From an uncultured Varibaculum sp. (GTDB lineage: Bacteria > Actinomycetota > Actinomycetes > Actinomycetales > Actinomycetaceae), in contig CAMYAU010000004.1 of NCBI GenBank assembly GCA_947253735.1, positions 1 through 33,266 on the forward strand: DNA of 33,266 nt, read 5' to 3'. The notes beneath the pieces were generated by a model. The model searched no databases and was not told the origin of the DNA. It worked only from the letters and a program-made list of their open reading frames with translations. Position 1 is the first letter of the stretch. Every line of letters begins with the position of its first letter. Below, in pieces: positions 24,295-30,858 of the stretch. The translations under genes and the position numbers were made by a program.

Positions 24295-26975
24295 TATTTT
24301 CGCGCAATCTCCTGTGCGATTGCTTTCAAAGCATCGGCAAGTTTGGTGACATCTTTGCCTCCCCCCTGGGCGATATCGGGGCGTCCTCCGCCACCGCCTC
24401 CCATGGTTTGGGCTGCAACTTTAACTAAATCACCAGCTTTTAGTCCCCTTTCACGGGCTTGCTGCGTAGTAGCCACGATTACCTGCGGACGATCTTTGGA
24501 AAAACCACCGATACTAATGACGGCGTTGCTATCTTCTAAACGCTGCCGCAAAGACTGTGCCAGGGCACGTAGACTGTCTCCCGAAACTTCTCCGGCATTA
24601 AAGGTAATCACCCGCGTTCCGAGAATATCCTTCGCAGAAGCCGCGATTTCTCCTACCCGGGACAATAATGATTCTTCTTGCAGCTTTGCTAGTTTCTTTT
24701 GTGCCTGTTTCAAACGCATCAAAGCATCATCAAGCCGGGTCGGAATTTCTTCCGGCTTAGTTCCCATAATGGACGCTATTTGAGAGACCAGGGCGTGTTC
24801 TTTAGATTGAAATTCATTGGCCTCATCAGCTACCAAGGCTTCGATCCTACGTACCCCAGAACCAATGGAACTTTCCCCCATCAGCACTACTTGTCCCAGA
24901 TATCCGGTAGTGGGCATATGGGTGCCGCCGCAGAACTCCCGATCCCAGCCATCGCCAATATCAACTACCCGCACCATCGAGCCATACTTTTCTCCAAACA
25001 GAGCGGTAGCTCCAGATTTCTTGGCTTCTTCGATCGGCATAATCTCGGTGTTTACTTCCAGGTTATCCCGTAGGCGGTCATTGATTCGATCTGAGATCGC
25101 TGCCAGTTGCTCGCCGCTAAGAGCGCGAGTGTGATGGAAGTCGAAACGAAGCCGATTCTCATTGTTTTCGGAGCCTGCCTGAGTCGCCTGTGCCCCCAAG
25201 TTCTCTTGTAAGGCCTTGTGCAGCATATGGGTGGCGGTGTGGGCGCGGGCAATCGCTCTTCTACGCGCAGTGTCTATCGCTGCTACTACCTCATCGCCTA
25301 CTGTTAGCTGCCCTTTTTCCAAGGTACCGCGGTGTACCCGCAGCCCCGCGACGGGACTCTGGACGTCAGCTACTTTAAATTTGGCCCCCTGGAAGGAACG
25401 GATTACGCCGCGGTCTGCGAGCTGTCCGCCCATTTCCGCATAAAATGGTGTGGCATCCAAAACAACTTCAACATTGCTGCCTGCCGAGGCGGCTGGTACT
25501 GCCTGCCCATCAGCTAGTAGGCCGATAACCTTGGCATTGCAGCTATCTTCGGTGTAGCCCACGAATTCGACTTCGTGACCGAGTTCGGCCTCTAGCTCGT
25601 GATAAATCCGGGCATCGACGTGGCCGGTCTTCTTGGCACGCGCATCTTCGCGAGCCCGGTCTTTTTGCTCTTGCATCAACTGGGTGAACTTTTCGCGATC
25701 CACCTGGATGCCATGTTCCCCAGCCATCTCAATCGTGAGGTCAATCGGGAATCCATAGGTATCATGCAAAGTGAAGGCATCTTTACCCGATAGCTGGGTT
25801 TCATTACGTTTCTTAACCTGGGCTACTGCTTGGTCAAAAATCAAAGTTCCTGATTCCAAAGTGCGCCTAAAAGCATCTTCTTCCTCATAAGCCACCGTAG
25901 AGATAGTTTTCCAATCCTGATCCAATTCTGGATAGGAAGCAGCCATTACCTGCTTAGAGACTGGAAGCAAATCGGGGAATACCGGTTTTTCTACCCCCAG
26001 CAAACGCATGGCGCGCACTACCCGACGAATCAGGCGACGCAATACATATCCGCGCCCATCGTTACCGGGACGCACTCCGTCCCCAATCAGCATCAGGGAG
26101 CTACGAACATGATCAGCGACTACTCGCATACGAATATCATTAGGATCTTTCGAAGTTTTACCCTGGGTGTATTTTTTCCCAGAAAGTTCCTGGGCTTTTT
26201 CGATTACTGGGAACACCTGGTCAATCTCGTACATATTGTCCTTGCCTTGCAACAAGAACGCTAGTCGTTCCAGCCCCAGCCCGGTATCGATGCATTTCTT
26301 ATCCAACTCACCGAGCAGTGGATATTCTTTCCCGCGTCCTTCCCCGCGCAAGTATTGATCGAATACCAGGTTCCACAGCTCCAGATAGCGATCTCCGCCG
26401 GTATCTACTTCTGGGCCGCCCTCCGGACCGTAAGCGCTACCCCGATCAAAGTGAATTTCAGCGCAAGGACCAGCTGGCCCTGGCTGCCCGGTGTCCCAAA
26501 AGATTTCTTCTCGCGGAAGCTTTTGCAGATGCAAGGGATCAAGGCCGATTTGATTTAGCCACACGTCCTCAGCTTCTGTGTCCTCTTCCCAGATCGTTAC
26601 CCATAGTTTGTCCCCGTCCAGACCATATTTGCCTTCATCTACGGAGCCGGTGAGCAGGTCCCAGGCCATCTTAGAGGCACCCTGCTTGAAATAGTCGCCG
26701 AAACTAAAGTTTCCGCACATCTGGAAGAAAGTACCGTGCCGAGTGGTTTTGCCAACCTCTTCAATATCATTAGTACGGATACACTTTTGCACACTGGCTG
26801 CCCGCGGCCAAGGAGCCGGCTCGGTGCCGATGATATAGGGAATGAAGGGCACCATTCCCGCGATAGTGAACAAAATTGATTTATCGGGGGAAACCAGGGG
26901 AACGGAAGGAGCCAGATGATGTCCCTGCTTCGCAAAATAGTCGAGCCAACGGGAACGAATTTCAGAAGTTTGCAT
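24294..26975 (-). CDS. alaS: Alanyl-tRNA synthetase
   Basis: An 893-residue class II synthetase. The N-terminal catalytic core includes FTIAGMVPFIPY (36-47) and CAEIHFDRG (171-179). The editing domain has the zinc-binding HTATH (H579, H583) and CGGTH (C682, H686), which clear Ser- and Gly-tRNA(Ala). The C-terminal Gly-rich GGGGGGRPDIAQGGG (about 866-880) belongs to the C-Ala domain. The ATG at 26975 has GAGG just upstream. I see no T-box-type leader in the 51 bases before it, only a small AGGAGG/CCTCCT hairpin (26996-27012). Confidence 0.97.
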   Translation of the reverse strand: MQTSEIRSRWLDYFAKQGHHLAPSVPLVSPDKSILFTIAGMVPFIPYIIGTEPAPWPRAASVQKCIRTNDIEEVGKTTRHGTFFQMCGNFSFGDYFKQGASKMAWDLLTGSVDEGKYGLDGDKLWVTIWEEDTEAEDVWLNQIGLDPLHLQKLPREEIFWDTGQPGPAGPCAEIHFDRGSAYGPEGGPEVDTGGDRYLELWNLVFDQYLRGEGRGKEYPLLGELDKKCIDTGLGLERLAFLLQGKDNMYEIDQVFPVIEKAQELSGKKYTQGKTSKDPNDIRMRVVADHVRSSLMLIGDGVRPGNDGRGYVLRRLIRRVVRAMRLLGVEKPVFPDLLPVSKQVMAASYPELDQDWKTISTVAYEEEDAFRRTLESGTLIFDQAVAQVKKRNETQLSGKDAFTLHDTYGFPIDLTIEMAGEHGIQVDREKFTQLMQEQKDRAREDARAKKTGHVDARIYHELEAELGHEVEFVGYTEDSCNAKVIGLLADGQAVPAASAGSNVEVVLDATPFYAEMGGQLADRGVIRSFQGAKFKVADVQSPVAGLRVHRGTLEKGQLTVGDEVVAAIDTARRRAIARAHTATHMLHKALQENLGAQATQAGSENNENRLRFDFHHTRALSGEQLAAISDRINDRLRDNLEVNTEIMPIEEAKKSGATALFGEKYGSMVRVVDIGDGWDREFCGGTHMPTTGYLGQVVLMGESSIGSGVRRIEALVADEANEFQSKEHALVSQIASIMGTKPEEIPTRLDDALMRLKQAQKKLAKLQEESLLSRVGEIAASAKDILGTRVITFNAGEVSGDSLRALAQSLRQRLEDSNAVISIGGFSKDRPQVIVATTQQARERGLKAGDLVKVAAQTMGGGGGGRPDIAQGGGKDVTKLADALKAIAQEIARK

Positions 26976-26995
26976 TATGCCTCTAGATCTTTGTA

Positions 26996-27012
26996 AGGAG
27001 GAGCGGCCTCCT
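26996..27012 (-). other. Short hairpin upstream of alaS
   Basis: AGGAGG (26996-27001) pairs with CCTCCT (27007-27012) around a 5-base loop. It lies between the 58-codon ORF and alaS. No T-run follows, so it is not a clear terminator. On the minus strand it contains a sequestered AGGAGG far from the alaS start. Confidence 0.35.
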
Positions 27013-27026
27013 AGTTGAAAACGCTA

Positions 27027-27203
27027 TTAACTTAAAGGGGTGGTTTCGGGCATTAAAGCCGCACGGAGCTGTCTTTCTCGACCATGAAAATCTTCCTGGA
27101 AGCCAGTACAGACAGCTTGAATCTGCTCACGTACCGGCGGAATCGAATAGGCAATAGCCCCGAACACAGCTACTGTGATCCCTAGTTTCACCAGTTTCTT
27201 CAT
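27027..27203 (-). CDS. Small 58-residue protein between DUF948 and alaS
   Basis: An ATG at 27203 opens a 58-codon frame ending with TAA at 27027-27029. The product starts MKKLVKLGITVAVFGAIAYS: two lysines then a hydrophobic segment (about 5-19), followed by a charged tail containing one Cys and a RERQLR cluster. This looks like a short membrane-anchored protein. AAAGGG lies 8 bases before the ATG and the start is 2 bases after the DUF948 stop, so it would be translationally coupled. In Streptomyces a small gene (DUF6167, from memory) holds the same place between DUF948 and alaS; similarity is positional and not verified. No function can be assigned. Confidence 0.7.
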   Translation of the reverse strand: MKKLVKLGITVAVFGAIAYSIPPVREQIQAVCTGFQEDFHGRERQLRAALMPETTPLS

Positions 27204-27205
27204 AG

Positions 27206-27556
27206 CTATTGCCCTTTCCGGTTAAACAGTTTACGAGTCGCATAGGAAAAAGCCGACAGCTTAATCAGTGGACCGGCCAAAGTTGAAGAAACCAGGGTGG
27301 AAACCGCCGATACGTCTTGGGCTACTTGTGCGGCCGAAGTAGTCACGGCATCAACCCGCACCAGCTGAGCATTAGCATCCCGCACGGTCTGAGTTACTTC
27401 TTTAACAGTATCTCCGGTGTCTGCTGCGACCTGTTTGATCGATCCTTGAAGCTGGTCAAAAACTTTACCTAACTTCCATAATGGGACCGCCAAAAACACC
27501 ACTAGCAGCAAAAAAGCTAAAGCAGCGATTAAAGAAGCAATCTCACCCACGCTCAT
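27206..27556 (-). CDS. DUF948 family membrane protein
   Basis: A 116-residue protein with one N-terminal membrane span (about residues 7-29) and a long amphipathic, heptad-like region (35-95: LGKVFDQLQGSIKQVAADTGDTVKEVTQTVRDANAQL and onward) that resembles the DUF948 family, whose members look like membrane-anchored coiled coils related in pattern to chemoreceptor or methyl-accepting helices. The function is unknown. AAGGA lies 6 bases before the ATG. It follows rpsD, separated by a strong hairpin at 27635-27671, and leads into the 58-codon ORF and alaS, the usual actinobacterial order. Confidence 0.85.
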   Translation of the reverse strand: MSVGEIASLIAALAFLLLVVFLAVPLWKLGKVFDQLQGSIKQVAADTGDTVKEVTQTVRDANAQLVRVDAVTTSAAQVAQDVSAVSTLVSSTLAGPLIKLSAFSYATRKLFNRKGQ

Positions 27557-27581
27557 AGTTGTTCCTTCCTAAGAAATACTT

Positions 27582-27605
27582 GGATAGCTAAATTTTACCC
27601 TATCC
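27582..27605. repeat. Inverted repeat upstream of DUF948
   Basis: GGATAG (27582-27587) and CTATCC (27600-27605) flank a 12-base AT-rich centre containing a minus-strand TAAAAT that could be a -10 element. It could be an operator or simply a small hairpin; the evidence is weak. Confidence 0.35.
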
Positions 27606-27634
27606 AGCGCCAACCCTAGAACCAAGCAGAATAT

Positions 27635-27671
27635 GCGTGATGCCTCCCGAAAATATCGGGAGGCATCACGC
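27635..27671 (-). terminator. Perfect 16-bp hairpin after rpsD
   Basis: Arms at 27635-27650 and 27656-27671 are perfectly complementary around an AAATA loop. It lies 16 bases after the rpsD stop. There is no long T-run after it on the minus strand (ATATTCTG), as is frequent for actinobacterial terminators. Confidence 0.8.
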
Positions 27672-27686
27672 AAGAAGTCTTCAAGC

Positions 27687-28310
27687 TTAACGTGAGTAGT
27701 GCTCAACCACCATCTGCAGATCGCAGACAACTGGGATTTCATCGCGTTTAGGCAAACGCACGTAAGTGGCCTGCAGCTGTTCCAGGTTAACATCTAGATA
27801 TGCGGGAACCTCCGGGAGGACGTCGCGGTGAGAGCCCGCGGCTGCCACGATAAAGGGATCCTTGGTCTGAGACTTGGGGCAAATCTGGATAACCTGACCC
27901 GGCTTTACCCGGTAAGAAGGACGATCAACGGGCTTGCCATCTACCAGAACGTGGCGGTGTACTACCGTCTGGCGAGCCTGGGGCATGGTGCGGGCGAAAC
28001 CAGAGCGCAAGACCAAGGCGTCTAGACGCGACTCTAGCAGCACGATTAGGTTGTCGCCGGTCATACCTTTAATCCTCTGGGCCTCTTCGAATAGGCGATG
28101 CATCTGAGCCTCGCGAATATTGTACTGGGCGCGCAGACGCTGCTTTTCCTTCAAACGAATAGCATAGTCGGATTCACTGCGACGCCGAGCCCGTCCATGT
28201 TCGCCGGGCCCATAGGGGCGACGGTCGAAGTAGCGTTGAGCTTTAGGGGTTAAAGCAATCCCCAAAGCGCGAGATAGGCGGACCTGTTTACGCGAACGCT
28301 TGTTTCCCAT
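27687..28310 (-). CDS. rpsD: 30S ribosomal protein S4
   Basis: S4 is a primary 16S rRNA binder that nucleates small-subunit assembly. The 207-residue protein has the N-terminal RPYGPGEHGRARR motif and an S4 RNA-binding domain (about 92-155, SRLDALVLRSGFARTMPQARQTVVHRHVLVDGKPV). The N-terminal zinc cysteines found in many S4 proteins are absent, so this is the zinc-independent form. AGGAG lies 8 bases before the ATG. It has its own 112-base leader with two hairpins and a strong terminator downstream, suggesting a mostly monocistronic mRNA. Confidence 0.97.
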   Translation of the reverse strand: MGNKRSRKQVRLSRALGIALTPKAQRYFDRRPYGPGEHGRARRRSESDYAIRLKEKQRLRAQYNIREAQMHRLFEEAQRIKGMTGDNLIVLLESRLDALVLRSGFARTMPQARQTVVHRHVLVDGKPVDRPSYRVKPGQVIQICPKSQTKDPFIVAAAGSHRDVLPEVPAYLDVNLEQLQATYVRLPKRDEIPVVCDLQMVVEHYSR

Positions 28311-28347
28311 TTAGTTTTCTCCTGTATGTGTTCTTCATTTTTCATTT

Positions 28348-28390
28348 CACCGGTCATGCCGGTGGGGTCACCACGCGGGCTAAGACCCCA
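28348..28390 (-). promoter_or_regulatory. Structured leader before rpsD
   Basis: Two hairpins lie in the 112-base gap between rarA and rpsD: TGGGGTC/GACCCCA (28363-28369 with 28384-28390, 14-base loop) and CACCGG/CCGGTG (28348-28353 with 28359-28364, 5-base loop). They share two bases, so they stack or compete. Neither is followed by a T-run. They may terminate rarA or regulate rpsD; S4 binds its own leader in some bacteria. Confidence 0.4.
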
Positions 28391-28422
28391 GGGTTGCCTA
28401 AGACAACAGGTTTTAGACTAAC

Positions 28423-29775
28423 CTATTTTTCTTCACCTTCGCCATTGGACAAGATCCCACGAATAGTGTGCAGCCGCTTCGCTACCAGTTCCTCGTATCC
28501 ATTATCAGTGGGATGGTAATACTGAGTCCCAACTAAAGATGCAGGTAGATAGGTTTGTTTTACAATATGGTGCGGATAATCGTGCGCATATTTATACCCC
28601 GAAACTCCTAGTTTTTTAGCTCCAGGGTAATGAGAATCACGCAACGCAGTCGGTACCGCCTCGGTTTTTCCGGCACGCACATCTTTAATCGCGGCTTCGA
28701 TTCCCAGATAGGAAGCATTCGATTTCGGGGCGGTCGCGACCGACACAGCGGCTTGAGCTAAAATAATCCGACCCTCGGGCATTCCAATCATCTGGACTGC
28801 CTGCGCGGCAGCCACCGCAATTTCCAGGGCCCTGGGATCTGCCATCCCCACATCCTCGCTGGCACAAATCATGATTCGCCGAGCAATAAAACGGGGATCC
28901 TCTCCCCCTTCGATCATGCGCGCCAAATAATACAAGGTAGCATCCACATCGGAGCCCCGCATGGATTTAATAAAGGCGCTAATTACGTCATAGTGATCAT
29001 CACGATCATATTTCACTACTGCAGTATCTGCGGCTCGGGCGATATCTTCAGAAGTGAGGGCGCTGTGTCCCGCAGATAATGCCCCCTCGGCAGCTGCCTC
29101 GAGAAGAGTAAGCGCTTTGCGGGCATCGGCTCCTGCCAGATCTGCCAGGCGGGTAAGCGCTTCTTCGTCTGCCGCCACTTTGTCTTTTAACCCTCGCTCA
29201 TCAATGAGGGCGCGGCGCAGCAGCTGTTTCACGTCCTCGCTATTTAAGGGGTTTAAAGTTAGCAGCAAAGATCTGGACAGCAGCGGAGAGACAATTGAAA
29301 AGGAAGGGTTTTCGGTGGTTGCGGCTACCAGAATTACCCAGGAGTTTTCTACTGCTGGCAAGAGGGCATCCTGCTGGGACTTAGAAAAACGATGAACCTC
29401 GTCCACAAAAAGTATGGTCTGTTTACCGGTAGCGCGCAGCTGCTCGCGTGCCTCCTTGATAACTGCCCGTACTTCTTTGACCCCGGCAGAAACCGCACTG
29501 ACCTCCACAAAGTTCCGCTGTGAGGCGGTGGCTATTAAATAGGCAAGGGTGGTTTTCCCAGTTCCAGGCGGACCCCAAAAGATAATGGAACTAACTGCCC
29601 CGGCGCTACCTTGAGGCTCTAAAAGCCGCCGCAGAGGCGAGCCCGGCTCCAGCAAATGTGCCTGCCCCACCACCTCATCAATGCTGAGCGGACGCATCCG
29701 CACTGGAAGAGGTGCCGAGTCTGAAAACGCGGGAATTCCCTGTTCGCTCAGAGCCGCCTGCTGAAAAAGATCCAC
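28423..29775 (-). CDS. rarA: Replication-associated recombination protein A (MgsA/RarA AAA+ ATPase)
   Basis: A 450-residue AAA+ ATPase that acts at stalled replication forks, related to clamp-loader subunits and eukaryotic WRNIP1. Walker A GPPGTGKTT is at 68-76 and Walker B FVDEVHRF at 123-130. The C-terminal tetramerisation region includes the conserved RIMICASEDVGMADPRAL and SHYPGAKKLGVSGYKYAHDYP segments. The start is GTG at 29775, sharing one base with the stop of the YciO-type gene (TAGTG). The rarA-alaS proximity recurs in mycobacteria. All motifs are intact. Confidence 0.95.
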   Translation of the reverse strand: MDLFQQAALSEQGIPAFSDSAPLPVRMRPLSIDEVVGQAHLLEPGSPLRRLLEPQGSAGAVSSIIFWGPPGTGKTTLAYLIATASQRNFVEVSAVSAGVKEVRAVIKEAREQLRATGKQTILFVDEVHRFSKSQQDALLPAVENSWVILVAATTENPSFSIVSPLLSRSLLLTLNPLNSEDVKQLLRRALIDERGLKDKVAADEEALTRLADLAGADARKALTLLEAAAEGALSAGHSALTSEDIARAADTAVVKYDRDDHYDVISAFIKSMRGSDVDATLYYLARMIEGGEDPRFIARRIMICASEDVGMADPRALEIAVAAAQAVQMIGMPEGRIILAQAAVSVATAPKSNASYLGIEAAIKDVRAGKTEAVPTALRDSHYPGAKKLGVSGYKYAHDYPHHIVKQTYLPASLVGTQYYHPTDNGYEELVAKRLHTIRGILSNGEGEEK

Positions 29776-30398
29776 TAGAGCATTACATCCGAAAGATCAC
29801 CGGCTCCCTGGCGTACAACCTCAGGAACCTCACCGGTGAGGTCAATAACGGAGGTGGGACGAGCCTCTTCCACTGGTCCTTCTATAACTGCATCCAGCAG
29901 GTAACCGATTTCGTCCCGGATTTCCCAGCCATTAGCCTCTGGAACATCCTTATCCGGCAAGATCAGAGTCGAGGACATCAGGGGTTCCCCTAATTCTTCT
30001 ACCAGTGCCAGGGTAGTCACATGGTTGGGTATCCGCGCCCCCACCGTCTTTTTCTTAGGGTTGACCATAATCCGCGGCACCGCCTTGTCACCTTTCATAA
30101 TGAAAGTGTACGGGCCCGGAGTGAGCCGATTTATTAGCTTAAACGCCGAATTGTCAACGATTACCAGCTTCCCCAGCTGCTTGAAATCATGGCAGATCAG
30201 GGTGAAGTTGTGGGTTTTCGGCAGCTTGCGAATAGTTTGAATCCGCTCGAGCCCCGCTTTGTTTCCAAGTTTGCACCCTAGGGCATATCCGGAATCCGTG
30301 GGGTAAGCGATGACTCCCCCATCCCGAATAATGTCGGCGGCTTTAGTGATTAGCCGCGCTTGCGGATTTACTGGATGAATATCTATATAGGCAACCAT
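29775..30398 (-). CDS. YciO-type Sua5/YrdC family protein
   Basis: A 207-residue protein of the YrdC/Sua5 fold that binds RNA and ATP. Family features include AYPTDSGYALGCKLGNKAG (about 31-49), RKLPKTHNFTLICHDFKQL (57-75), PGPYTFIMKGDKAVPR (94-109) and VGARIPNH (119-126). The KTHNFTL and GPYTFI patterns resemble E. coli YciO more than TsaC, so a role in threonylcarbamoyladenosine synthesis is possible but not certain. The ATG at 30398 has no ribosome-binding site; TAGACT (30405-30410, minus strand) lies 6 bases upstream, suggesting a leaderless start. It is divergent from rnpB. Confidence 0.88.
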   Translation of the reverse strand: MVAYIDIHPVNPQARLITKAADIIRDGGVIAYPTDSGYALGCKLGNKAGLERIQTIRKLPKTHNFTLICHDFKQLGKLVIVDNSAFKLINRLTPGPYTFIMKGDKAVPRIMVNPKKKTVGARIPNHVTTLALVEELGEPLMSSTLILPDKDVPEANGWEIRDEIGYLLDAVIEGPVEEARPTSVIDLTGEVPEVVRQGAGDLSDVML

Positions 30399-30410
30399 GT
30401 CTTCAGTCTA
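30399..30410 (-). promoter_or_regulatory. Leaderless -10 element for the YciO-type gene
   Basis: TAGACT (minus strand, 30405-30410) is followed by 6 bases and then the ATG, with no Shine-Dalgarno. It is the same geometry as at 3822, 3886 and 6217. Confidence 0.5.
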
Positions 30411-30445
30411 GCAACCCTAGGAAAATAGGTAAGTTCACCGAGTTT

Positions 30446-30484
30446 CGCCCTCTCGAATAATTCTTATCTTTTCGCCAGAGGGCG
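30446..30484. repeat. Inverted repeat over the rnpB promoter region
   Basis: CGCCCTCT (30446-30453) and AGAGGGCG (30477-30484) are perfect 8-base arms separated by 23 AT-rich bases. The right arm falls between the likely -35 and -10 regions of rnpB. It could be an operator, or on RNA a hairpin. Confidence 0.45.
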
Positions 30485-30498
30485 CGTTTAGGTATCAT
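30471..30498 (+). promoter_or_regulatory. Candidate rnpB promoter
   Basis: TATCAT at 30493-30498 ends 7 bases before 30506, the inferred 5' end of the RNA, so it is well placed as the -10. A -35 is less certain: TTCGCC at 30471-30476 has 16-base spacing. Confidence 0.55.
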
Positions 30499-30505
30499 TA
30501 AGCTG

Positions 30506-30856
30506 GATCAGTCGGCCGGGCGGCCGCGGCTAGCGATAGTCGAGGAAAGTCCGGGCTCCACAGGACAGGATGATGGCTAACAGCCACCCGGGGCGACCCG
30601 CGGGCTAGTGCCGCAGAAAATAAACCGCCACGCGCTCGCGTTGGTAAGGGTGAAAAGGCGGTGTAAGAGACCACCAGTGGTCAAGGTGACTTGACCAGCT
30701 AGGTAAACCCCATCCGGAGCAAGACCAAGCAGCAAGTTGGGTGGTCCGCCTTTAACTTGCGGGTAGGTTGCTTAAGGCGTGCGGTAACGTACGTCGTAGA
30801 TAGATGGTCGCCGCTGGCGTCGCCAGTACAGAACCCGGCTTATAGGCCGGCTGATC
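30506..30856 (+). ncRNA. rnpB: RNase P RNA (type A-like)
   Basis: This is the catalytic RNA that matures tRNA 5' ends. The near-universal GAGGAAAGTCCGGGCTCC core is at 30542-30559 and the 3' core AGAACCCGGCTTATAGGCC lies at about 30830-30848. The two ends pair as helix P1: 30506-30517 with 30845-30856, 12 base pairs including one G-U. The internal AAGGGTGAAAAGGCGG (about 30645-30660) and GTAAGAGACCACCA parts match actinobacterial RNase P RNAs. Length is about 351 bases. The run of five T at 30862-30866 just after P1 may end transcription. It is convergent with the fadD-like gene, whose stop codon is only 3 bases from the RNA end. Confidence 0.95.
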
Positions 30857-30858
30857 TG

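Noticed and set aside
26976..27026. T-box or other riboswitch before alaS
   Set aside because: The gap is about 50 bases, too short, with no T-box sequence; only a 6-pair hairpin is visible.
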